Below, in pieces: positions 6,375 through 13,298 of a stretch of DNA of 13,298 nucleotides. The notes beneath the pieces are model-generated. The model did no database searches. It was not told the DNA's origin and saw only the letters and a list, made by a program, of their open reading frames with translations. Location of the stretch: positions 1-13,298 of the forward strand of contig JAVBOP010000119.1 in assembly GCA_031550405.1 (NCBI GenBank), given 5' to 3'. Positions within the stretch are counted from its first letter, which is position 1. The number at the start of each line of letters is the position of its first letter. The position numbers were made by a program, and so were the translations under genes. Origin of the DNA: JAVBOP01 sp031550405. GTDB taxonomy: Bacteria; Bacteroidota; Ignavibacteria; Kapaibacteriales; UBA2268.

Positions 6375-8660
6375 AAAACTTTTGTATTTATAGCAGCGCT
6401 TTTTTTTATTGCATATTCACATTCATCTTTGTCTAATAGCACTAATAATACTATTTCCACAGAGCTTATTCCTTCTACAATTCAACTTGGAGGTTATGAA
6501 TTATTCAAAGTTGATTTTTTAGGAAATGAGGCTTTTACGTCAATTGAATTACAAGAATATGTAAATTCAAAAGCTACAACTTTGAGTTTTCCGCATAAGG
6601 TTCTTCTGACGTATTACAACCAATGTAATCGGAATAAGACTTTTCCGGCAATAATTACCAATGAATTAGAAAGATCGCTTAAAACATTTGAAAAAGAATA
6701 TAAATTTTTCAATGAAGATGTTGCCAATTCAGATGTCGATGCTTTGATAGACCTGTATAATGTTAATGGTTATCATTTTGTCGACATCTACTATTCCTTT
6801 CTACCGGATACTGCAATAAATAAAAATGTGCTTACTTTTTATATAACTGAAGGTAATCAATATAAAATTGATACAATAAATTATATTGGCTTGGATAAGC
6901 TGCCCAATAATATTAGAGCAAGGCTTGACACAGCCAGACGAATTAAATCGGGCGACAAATTCAGCGAAATGCGGATTGAAACCGAGATGCAAACGATTAA
7001 CCAAATACTGCTTAATGCTGGATATATGTATTCTAAGTACAGTTATCCCAATGTCGTTATGGATACAACTCGCCACACAGACAGTGTTGTGGGATATTTT
7101 GATGTTGGAGAAAAAATCCAGTTTGGCAAAATAATCTTTGTTGACAGTACGCGCAACCAAAAGCGTGTTGCCGAAAGCACAAGGCGTAAACTGCTTTTGT
7201 TTAAAGAAGGGGATGTATATGCTCGCTGGCGTATTGAGCGCTCCTATGACAATTTGCAGTCTATAGGCGTTTTTGAATCCATAGCTATTGATACATTGAA
7301 AAGAGAATATGCTCCTCAGGACACTGTTCGAGATTTTGTGATAACATCGTTATACCAAAAGCAGATAGAATGGGATGGAGGCACATTCTTAAACCAGACA
7401 GAAATCGACAATCTTATTAATTTTGGAGTTGAAGGAGGCATATCGCACCGCAATCTGTTTGGTTCAGCCCAGCATGCCGGTTTCTTTGCGAAAATATCCT
7501 TAAAGGATCTAAACTACTTTTTTGACCACCTTGATTTTCCGGATTATGAGTTCAAAACAGGTGTTAAATATTCGCAGCCATTGCTATGGCAAATTGGCAA
7601 CTCAAAGGTTAGCTCCGCTACCAGTTTAACTCTTTCGTATGAAACGCAAAACCAGCTGTTTCAAGTATTTACGCTTGCGATGCCATTCAAATTCAATATA
7701 TCTCTTCCAAGACGCACCTACTTTACAGGAATGCAGATTGAGCTGAATTTCGATAGGGAAGTGCCTATTAATTATGCCGAAGTCAATTCGACAGCTTTTG
7801 CAAATGCAACAACTATGCAGGATTCGGTTGATGTCTATAATTCTTTGAAGATATATGGCAATATTTATAATTACCTGAACGAGCCCGAAACACATATATT
7901 TACGTCGAATATTCTCTCACTGTCTTTGATTAGCAACAAAAAAAGCAATGTATTGTCGCCTGCAAAAGCCCAATTTTCGCCAACATCCGGCAATTATTCC
8001 CACATAAGTATTGATGGATTTAACGTATTTCTATCGCTGCCTGCAATCGCAGGTACAGCCAAATATTTTCGCGCCCAGATAATGCACACAAATTACTGGT
8101 CATTATCTCGGTTTTTGGTTGTCGCTGTTAAAGGCAAGATAGGAACAACTTATTTGTCTAACGAAAAAAATGCTTTCGTGCCATTCGACAGACAGTTCTT
8201 TGCAGGCGGCTCTAACAGTATAAGAGGTTGGAAAGCAAGAGACTTGCGCTATTCCACTGCGGATATTTCTTTTGCAAACACCAGCTTGGAAGATTATGCT
8301 ACAAATTATATTGGCAGTAGAACATTGATAGAAGGCAGCTTTGAATTGCGCCGCAATTTGTCCGACTTTCCCGGAGTCAACGAAAGCCTTGCCAGTATCT
8401 TAAATGATGTCGGAATTGCATTATATTATGATATTGGCAATGCTTTTGGCTGGTATTATGAGGACGATATTTCCAGAACCCCGCTTAAATTTTCCGATTA
8501 TTTTACCAAATTGGCAATGTCGGTAGGCATAGGCATTTACTACGACACACCTGTTGGACCAATAAGATTCGATTTTGCAGCTCCTGTATATGATCCGTCA
8601 GGCACAAAAAAACCATTTGCCTCTCCTGTATTCCATTTTGGCATAGGGCATGCCTTTTAA
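6372..8660 (+). CDS. Omp85-family outer-membrane assembly protein (BamA/TamA-like)
   Basis: A 762-residue protein if translation starts at the ATT at 6372. That start gives a normal signal peptide: one lysine, then a hydrophobic core FVFIAALFFIAYS. The only later candidate, TTG at 6429, would remove the signal peptide, which an outer-membrane protein needs. The N-terminal third holds POTRA-like repeats: about 40-135, a second near 155-235 (YKIDTINYIGL) and a third near 245-325 (IQFGKIIFVD). The beta barrel starts near 338. It carries the Omp85 loop-6 signature GGSNSIRGW (about 612-620) and the late strand GPIRFDFAAPV, and ends in GIGHAF with a terminal Phe. The family inserts beta-barrel proteins into the outer membrane. 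The RGW form resembles Bacteroidota TamA-like proteins more than housekeeping BamA, which usually has more POTRA domains. It is the last gene of the tatA cluster. Confidence 0.87.
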   Translation: MKTFVFIAALFFIAYSHSSLSNSTNNTISTELIPSTIQLGGYELFKVDFLGNEAFTSIELQEYVNSKATTLSFPHKVLLTYYNQCNRNKTFPAIITNELERSLKTFEKEYKFFNEDVANSDVDALIDLYNVNGYHFVDIYYSFLPDTAINKNVLTFYITEGNQYKIDTINYIGLDKLPNNIRARLDTARRIKSGDKFSEMRIETEMQTINQILLNAGYMYSKYSYPNVVMDTTRHTDSVVGYFDVGEKIQFGKIIFVDSTRNQKRVAESTRRKLLLFKEGDVYARWRIERSYDNLQSIGVFESIAIDTLKREYAPQDTVRDFVITSLYQKQIEWDGGTFLNQTEIDNLINFGVEGGISHRNLFGSAQHAGFFAKISLKDLNYFFDHLDFPDYEFKTGVKYSQPLLWQIGNSKVSSATSLTLSYETQNQLFQVFTLAMPFKFNISLPRRTYFTGMQIELNFDREVPINYAEVNSTAFANATTMQDSVDVYNSLKIYGNIYNYLNEPETHIFTSNILSLSLISNKKSNVLSPAKAQFSPTSGNYSHISIDGFNVFLSLPAIAGTAKYFRAQIMHTNYWSLSRFLVVAVKGKIGTTYLSNEKNAFVPFDRQFFAGGSNSIRGWKARDLRYSTADISFANTSLEDYATNYIGSRTLIEGSFELRRNLSDFPGVNESLASILNDVGIALYYDIGNAFGWYYEDDISRTPLKFSDYFTKLAMSVGIGIYYDTPVGPIRFDFAAPVYDPSGTKKPFASPVFHFGIGHAF

Positions 8661-8662
8661 CC

Positions 8663-8686
8663 ATTTATGAAAAAAAAATCATAAAT
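8663..8686 (+). terminator. Weak AT-rich hairpin behind the Omp85 gene
   Basis: ATTTATGA (8663-8670) pairs perfectly with TCATAAAT (8679-8686) around an A8 loop, two bases after the stop codon. It lacks a T-run and is AT-only apart from one G-C pair, so termination is uncertain. Confidence 0.3.
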
Positions 8687-8723
8687 CTGTTGGAAGAATC
8701 TATTAATTATGTTGTTTTTTTGC

Positions 8724-8731
8724 TATCTTTG
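8724..8731 (+). promoter_or_regulatory. Candidate -7 promoter element of the membrane acyltransferase gene
   Basis: TATCTTTG, identical to the element before the LptF/G gene and matching TAnnTTTG, lies 33 bases before the GTG at 8765. No TTG lies at the usual -33 spacing: the nearest are 9 and 31 bases away. Confidence 0.4.
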
Positions 8732-8764
8732 TAGTTTTATCAAAACAGGTCTTGCTATAAATCA

Positions 8765-9925
8765 GTGAAACTGAAAAATGAAAATAGTTTTGTGAACCAG
8801 AATAATTCCTCGCGCTTATCTGCATTAGATATTGCACGGCTTATTGCAATGCTGATGATGGTGCAGGGGCACACTGTTTTTGCATTGATAGATTATAATA
8901 TTATCAGCTCGAGCAAGTGGTATTGGGAATTTTGGACGTCTATTCGAGGGTTGACGGCTCCAATTTTTCTCATGGTTTCAGGAGCTGTTCATATTTTTGC
9001 CAACAAAAGAAATGCGGATGGGGAAGTGCCAGCTACTACTTTCAAAAAGAGAATTAAAACATGCTCTATCCTGTTAATTATTGGCTACTTGCTACAATTC
9101 CCAGCAAATAATTTATACGATATTCCGTTTATAAGCGAGGCAGGATTATACAAATTATTTTCTGTTAATGTCTTGCAAATGTTCTCCATTTCGCTTTTAT
9201 TGCTAAATGCGGTATTTAAATTAACAAAAAATAATTTTCAGCTAATGACAGTCGTCTTCGTATTGGGAAATTTATTTTTGATAATGGCACCTCTTTCGCT
9301 AACAACCAATTGGTTCGAGATTCTGCCACTCCCAATCGCATCATTTTTATCCATGCAGCACGGCACGATTTTCCCAATTTTACCATTTTCAGGTTACTTG
9401 TTTATAGGTTCATTTATTGGGTGTTTAATTCAGCGCGAATCGCCTGAAAATCGAAATAATTTCATCGCAAAAAAAATTCCTGTAATTGCTATTCCATATA
9501 TAATCATAGGAGTTATGATGTTTTATAACATTGGAATAGAATGTAAAATACATGTTCCGATACATTTTGGAATAATTATCAGTCGAGCTGGATTTGCTCT
9601 TTTGGCAATTTCGATAGCTGCGTGGCTTTATAAATATGTTCCTTGTTTTTCGCGATTTGAGAATATAATTTCCATGTTCAGCAAGCGGGCGCTGTTTATC
9701 TATGTAATCCATTTATTAATCATTTATGGCTCTCCTGTAACTCCGGGACTTGTTCATGTGCTGTTTGACACGGATATCATTACAGCTATTTATTGTGCTT
9801 TCTTTGTAATTTTTTCGACACTGCTAATTGTTTACATTTATGAAAAAACATCTAAGAAAGAAAAATTCATCCAATTCTACAAGTATTTAGCCGTCGCAAT
9901 TTTGATATATATACTATTTCTATAA
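8765..9925 (+). CDS. Polytopic membrane acyltransferase, HGSNAT/DUF1624 type
   Basis: A 386-residue integral membrane protein with about ten hydrophobic segments. The N-terminal stretch RLSALDIARLIAMLMMVQGH (17-36), ending in a conserved histidine in the first helix, and the following RGLTAPIFLMVSG (61-73) match the catalytic-domain pattern of heparan-alpha-glucosaminide N-acetyltransferase-like and DUF1624 proteins. These pass an acyl group across the membrane to a sugar or other acceptor. The related acyltransferase-3 family is a less likely alternative. A short basic tail and one more hydrophobic stretch close the chain. The start is GTG at 8765: the frame has a stop at 8732 and no other start codon between. 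A GTG at 8792 is possible. No clear ribosome binding site is seen. The substrate is unknown, but envelope polysaccharide or LPS modification would suit the neighbours. Confidence 0.72.
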   Translation: MKLKNENSFVNQNNSSRLSALDIARLIAMLMMVQGHTVFALIDYNIISSSKWYWEFWTSIRGLTAPIFLMVSGAVHIFANKRNADGEVPATTFKKRIKTCSILLIIGYLLQFPANNLYDIPFISEAGLYKLFSVNVLQMFSISLLLLNAVFKLTKNNFQLMTVVFVLGNLFLIMAPLSLTTNWFEILPLPIASFLSMQHGTIFPILPFSGYLFIGSFIGCLIQRESPENRNNFIAKKIPVIAIPYIIIGVMMFYNIGIECKIHVPIHFGIIISRAGFALLAISIAAWLYKYVPCFSRFENIISMFSKRALFIYVIHLLIIYGSPVTPGLVHVLFDTDIITAIYCAFFVIFSTLLIVYIYEKTSKKEKFIQFYKYLAVAILIYILFL

Positions 9926-10099
9926 TAGTTAGCGTATTAATATTTCATTGATTTTATTTTGCACAGAGCAATGTAAAGCTTTTTGCCGTGGCCAAATCAA
10001 GCCGTGTGCATCACATTAAATTTTTTCTTGTATTTTTTATGCCAAGTAAATTCTTTATTTTAACCTTACAATTAACAATATTTAACTTCGGAGGCAACA

Positions 10100-11194
10100 A
10101 TGGCAACCCATAAAGAAGCGAACAGCAACAAAAAAACAATACTGCTTCCCCAAATTCGCAAAAGAAAATATTATTTATTCACTCTCTTTAATATAGTCAC
10201 TTCCTTATTATTGTTCGTGGCGGCAGTAATATTGAGCAGTTTTGCTGCGCCGCCACAGGCTAAAGGGCAGGGGCTGCAATGTACTTATAGAGCTGTACCA
10301 TGCGATACCATTATGAAAGGGCTGTTTTTTGCATATCCAAGGAATATGTATGAGCCAGTCTTGCAGTCTAATATGCCTTACGAAATTATGCAGGGCTATA
10401 TTGTCGGAGACAGCATTGCAAAAGCTATTATGGGAATCGAACATGCGGAGAGCCTTTTGGCAAGCGTTGGCAGTAACAGCGACACTTTAGCTTATGCACT
10501 AAAATATATCTACAGAATGGCAGATTACGACCCAATAAGATTTTATAGTTTTTTAAATCCCAGTATTTGTTCAGCTAAGGGTGTGCCGCCACGCCTTGTG
10601 TATGGTTGTTTTATGGATAGAATCAAAACCAGTTCATTCGCAAGACTAAGAAAATATGTGGATGTATCTTATATTTTACATATAAAGGTTAATACTACAG
10701 ATGTCGTTGATCCTGCGGGAGGTCGTGCCTGTTTAACAAAAAATGTAGCCTTTTGCACTGTTCTTGATACAATCAAAGGGCAAAAATTTCCTTGCGTGAA
10801 TAATAATTTATATAAGCTGAAATCAGATAGCAGTAATATAAATGCCCCTTCCATGCTAAATAATTTTGCTTTTAGTTACTGCCACCAATGGCGAAGAATT
10901 AGTGGCAACAGTATGTATCAAGGCATATACGATTCGAACGGAGGAGAATGGATAAAGCCCAATCATGAATATATTATCTTCGCTTTGATATCATCAGCCC
11001 GCTCAGACCAAAGTGCATGCTACTATTCAATAGTACCTTCCGGTGGTGGTTTTTCTTATGGCATGTATCCTGTGGTAAATGGTCAGGTTATAGATGAAGA
11101 CAATTATTTAGGCTTTGGCAATATCGTACCTTTGCAAGCATTCAAGCAGCGCATGCAAGAGCAAATAAATCAAATCAAAAATTATGGGGAGTAG
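10100..11194 (+). CDS. Unrecognised cysteine-rich exported or membrane-anchored protein
   Basis: A 364-residue protein that I do not recognise. GGAGG at 10090-10094, five bases before the ATG, is the strongest ribosome binding site in the window. A basic N terminus is followed by one hydrophobic helix (about 24-49) that could be a signal peptide or an anchor. The rest is therefore likely periplasmic or extracellular. It has nine cysteines after the helix (61, 68, 157, 170, 211, 219, 232, 261, 307), suggesting disulfides. The C-terminal half alternates strands (VSYILHIKVNTTDVV, VAFCTVLDTIKGQKFP, HEYIIFALIS) and then a glycine-rich turn, in an order reminiscent of secreted OB-fold/NTR-like domains. 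That is a guess from strand pattern alone. A helix with Gln and Lys ends the chain. It stands 174 bases behind the acyltransferase gene and converges with the hydrolase gene. Confidence 0.8.
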   Translation: MATHKEANSNKKTILLPQIRKRKYYLFTLFNIVTSLLLFVAAVILSSFAAPPQAKGQGLQCTYRAVPCDTIMKGLFFAYPRNMYEPVLQSNMPYEIMQGYIVGDSIAKAIMGIEHAESLLASVGSNSDTLAYALKYIYRMADYDPIRFYSFLNPSICSAKGVPPRLVYGCFMDRIKTSSFARLRKYVDVSYILHIKVNTTDVVDPAGGRACLTKNVAFCTVLDTIKGQKFPCVNNNLYKLKSDSSNINAPSMLNNFAFSYCHQWRRISGNSMYQGIYDSNGGEWIKPNHEYIIFALISSARSDQSACYYSIVPSGGGFSYGMYPVVNGQVIDEDNYLGFGNIVPLQAFKQRMQEQINQIKNYGE

Positions 11195-11196
11195 AA

Positions 11197-11222
11197 TATA
11201 TTCAACATGTATACATAATATA
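11197..11222. repeat. Inverted repeat between convergent genes
   Basis: TATATT (11197-11202) and AATATA (11217-11222) flank the palindrome ATGTATACAT (11207-11216) in the 31-base gap between two converging genes. It might act as a weak bidirectional terminator, but it is nearly all A and T. Confidence 0.3.
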
Positions 11223-11225
11223 AAG

Positions 11226-12560
11226 TCATTTTTCTGGTAGAACCCAGCTGTGAATTACGTCTATAAGATGGCTGTCAACATTTTTTTTCTCGAAATATTC
11301 GTTAGGAGTTGATTTGCCTGTACCGCTTTGAAACAGATGGTTTAAGTTGGGAATCAACACAAATTTATTGCTCGGCTTGGTCAAATTTTTCTTCCAAATA
11401 TCAAAATCAACAGTCGTTACCTGATAATCACGCTCGCCTTGAATGAACAGCATTGGGCGAGTTTCACCTTGCAATTCCTTTGCAGGATTATAATCCTTTA
11501 AGTCATTCCAATATATGGCGCTTATGCTTAATGGCAGCGAATCGGCAGGCGTATTAATATCATAATTTCTCTGTTTAATTCTCATACAGCTTTTTCTCGT
11601 TTGCTGCGTGATTTGATTAATCTGTTCAATAGTTTCCGCATCTGTTATCTCCTTAATTTTCAAGCTATTAAGATATTCTACCTGTTCTGAAATCAGCTCT
11701 TCTAATGGTCGCGAATTGCCGGCGAGGCAAATAAAGCCCGACGCCTGCGGCACACGCTTTGCAATGCGAGCCAAAGCATATCCGCCTAAACTATGCCCAA
11801 GTATATAGATTTTATCGAACTTATCGCTATATTGGCGCTGAAAAATATTTGCGGCATCCACCACATCGTTCACCGTTTCCTCATTAATCGTCATCAAACT
11901 GGCGCTGATATTTTTGTCCACCAATGTGCGTTTGTTATAGCGGAAGACAGCAATACCGCGGCTCGACAGCCCAAAAGCTATATCGCGGAAAGGCTTATTG
12001 ACAGCGGATGTCTCGTCTTCGTCATTCGGACCGGAGCCATGCACCAGAATTATCAGCGGCACCTTTTGGCTGGCGGCATTGTTTGGCAAAGTCAGCTTGC
12101 CTGTTATAATCGTATCGGTTAGTTTTATGGGTATTTCACTAAATTTTGATTTATCCACATAGTCAGCATCCACATATTTGGCAGCAGGAGCCTCTGCCGG
12201 AACGAAGCTCAAACCAGCTATTTTATTGCTGCTGTCTATCGAAACAATGGCATTAAGCTCTGATTTTTCAAAAACCAAGTGCTTTATAATTATGGTATAT
12301 ATCTGATAATTGGACTTCGACTTATCTTCAATCTTTTGCAATTTTCCATTGGTAGAAATAATCTGATTCCACGCCATCTCCAACTTATCCACAGGAATGG
12401 CATTGTTCATAGCATTGTCAAAATCTGCAACCGCCGCCCTGTAGTTGCCTTCCGAGAGCGACTGCATGAAAGCATCCGCCACTTCCTGCGGAGTTTTAGC
12501 AAAGGCAAGAATATTGCCAAACATTATTAGTACAATTATTAAAAAAAATTCATTTTTCAT
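11226..12560 (-). CDS. Secreted alpha/beta hydrolase with N-terminal DUF3887-like domain
   Basis: A 444-residue protein with a signal peptide (hydrophobic core 5-20, likely cut near FAK). Residues about 23-120 form a small domain like DUF3887 (QEVADAFMQSLSEGNYRAAV), which often precedes hydrolases in Bacteroidota. The alpha/beta hydrolase domain begins near 140 with the oxyanion motif HGSGPND (174-180), then the nucleophile elbow GHSLGG (Ser257), the acid in QGERD (Asp378) and the histidine in PNLNH (His408), so the triad is complete. It probably cleaves esters or similar bonds outside the cytoplasm; the substrate is unknown. The gene starts 37 bases after the CorC-like gene on the same strand and may share its transcript, although no clear ribosome binding site precedes its ATG. 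Confidence 0.88.
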   Translation of the reverse strand: MKNEFFLIIVLIMFGNILAFAKTPQEVADAFMQSLSEGNYRAAVADFDNAMNNAIPVDKLEMAWNQIISTNGKLQKIEDKSKSNYQIYTIIIKHLVFEKSELNAIVSIDSSNKIAGLSFVPAEAPAAKYVDADYVDKSKFSEIPIKLTDTIITGKLTLPNNAASQKVPLIILVHGSGPNDEDETSAVNKPFRDIAFGLSSRGIAVFRYNKRTLVDKNISASLMTINEETVNDVVDAANIFQRQYSDKFDKIYILGHSLGGYALARIAKRVPQASGFICLAGNSRPLEELISEQVEYLNSLKIKEITDAETIEQINQITQQTRKSCMRIKQRNYDINTPADSLPLSISAIYWNDLKDYNPAKELQGETRPMLFIQGERDYQVTTVDFDIWKKNLTKPSNKFVLIPNLNHLFQSGTGKSTPNEYFEKKNVDSHLIDVIHSWVLPEK

Positions 12561-12597
12561 AAGGCTATTTAATTATTTAAATTATATGATTGTTCCA

Positions 12598-13298
12598 TTA
12601 TGCGTCCTCTTTTGAAACGGGAGGATAATAGCGCACGTTTATTTTTTCTATTTTGCGGTCGGATGCCGAAAGAATTAAGAACGTATAATTGCCAATGGTC
12701 AATGTCTCGTTTTCCTTGGGGATTCGCCCAATTATGCTGAGGATATAGCCGCCTACCGTTTCATAATCGTCGCTTTCGGGCAATGGTTCGGGCAAAAAAT
12801 CATTGGCGTCGTTTATTGGCAGTGCCGCCGCAACCTCAAAATAATCATCGCTAACCGTTTGGATTAAAGCAGTCTCATCATCATGCTCGTCCTGTATTTC
12901 GCCGACAATTTCCTCCAAAATATCCTCAAGCGTTACCAGGCCTGCCGTTCCGCCAAATTCATTATATGCAATAGCGAAATGCAAATGCGTTATCTGCATT
13001 TTTTTCAGCACATCGTTTATCTTTATATCTTCGTTAATAAACAGAGGCTTACGGAGAATATCCTCAAGAAGAATAAGGTTGGTATTCTTCATCAAAGTCA
13101 ATAAATCCTTAGCATATATTATGCCTATAATATCGTCTATATCATTGTTATATATAGGGATACGCGAATATCCATTGTCAATGATTATATCCAGTATTTC
13201 ATCAACAGAGCTGTGCTTGCTTGAAGCCACAATCCGATTGCGCGGTACCATAATCTGCTTCACGGGCGTATCCGACAAATCAAATATATTGTCCAGCA
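12598..13298 (-). CDS. CBS-pair/CorC-type protein (HlyC/CorC family), N-terminal part outside window
   Basis: On the minus strand the frame is open from the right edge to the TAA at 12600-12598, 232 visible codons with no start inside the window. The first residues, LDNIFDLSDTPVKQIMVPRN, are the usual junction after the membrane (DUF21) domain of this family. Two CBS motifs follow: SRIPIYNNDIDDIIGIIYAKDL, and the second unit around HLHFAIAYNEFGGTAGLVTL with EDILEEIVGEIQDE. The C-terminal CorC_HlyC domain runs to the end (DDYETVGGYILSIIGRIP). Members bind adenine nucleotides through the CBS pair and are linked to magnesium or cobalt transport and, in Bacteroidota, gliding-associated functions. 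The TTG at 13278 is internal and not the start. The hydrolase gene follows after 37 bases. Confidence 0.88.
   Translation of the reverse strand, partial: LDNIFDLSDTPVKQIMVPRNRIVASSKHSSVDEILDIIIDNGYSRIPIYNNDIDDIIGIIYAKDLLTLMKNTNLILLEDILRKPLFINEDIKINDVLKKMQITHLHFAIAYNEFGGTAGLVTLEDILEEIVGEIQDEHDDETALIQTVSDDYFEVAAALPINDANDFLPEPLPESDDYETVGGYILSIIGRIPKENETLTIGNYTFLILSASDRKIEKINVRYYPPVSKEDA

Noticed and set aside
9926..10099. Possible terminator or regulatory RNA between the acyltransferase and the unknown gene
   Set aside because: Only short GC repeats (CCGTG twice, GGC/GCC three base pairs) are present; no stable stem with a T-run is visible.
1..13298. Defence system, CRISPR array, prophage or integron
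   Set aside because: No regular spaced repeats, integrase, nuclease, methylase or phage genes are visible; apart from the transposase remnant the genes are ordinary envelope functions.

Overview
The window comes from an AT-rich genome whose content points to the Bacteroidota/Chlorobiota (FCB) group. This is an inference. It rests on the histidine-kinase H-box variant (ETAHQLGTP), an OprO/P-type porin, a DUF2795 protein next to an Omp85 protein, and three copies of the Bacteroidota-type -7 promoter element (TAnnTTTG) placed 23-33 bases before start codons. Members such as Ignavibacteria or Kapabacteria would fit, but no rRNA or other phylogenetic marker is present.

Left part (1-2250): the C-terminal end of a membrane sensor histidine kinase enters from the left edge. 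It is followed by a mostly non-coding stretch. This stretch holds a 30-codon candidate small gene with a good ribosome binding site and a CPVC motif, a clear rho-independent terminator, a hairpin, and a frameshifted C-terminal remnant of an IS256-like (variant Zn-binding type) transposase. Behind the remnant lie hairpins and imperfect direct repeats.

Middle (2250-8660): a minus-strand porin gene diverges from a plus-strand run of envelope-assembly genes. These are an LptF/LptG-family lipopolysaccharide-export permease (TTG start), a divergent PlsY glycerol-3-phosphate acyltransferase, TatA, a small acidic DUF2795 protein, and an Omp85/TamA-like outer-membrane assembly protein. The last of these appears to start at an ATT codon. 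Together they cover phospholipid synthesis, LPS export, twin-arginine export and outer-membrane protein assembly. tatA, the DUF2795 gene and the Omp85 gene are probably one transcript from a promoter at 5729-5760.

Right part (8661-13298): a polytopic membrane acyltransferase of the HGSNAT/DUF1624 type, then an unrecognised cysteine-rich exported protein. Converging on them from the minus strand are a secreted two-domain alpha/beta hydrolase and, upstream of it, a CBS-pair/CorC-type protein cut by the right edge.

I do not see a CRISPR array, tRNA, rRNA, complete mobile element or recognisable defence system. The points most worth a second look are the ATT start of the Omp85 gene, the CPVC micro-gene, the PlsY with atypical motifs, and the cysteine-rich unknown protein.
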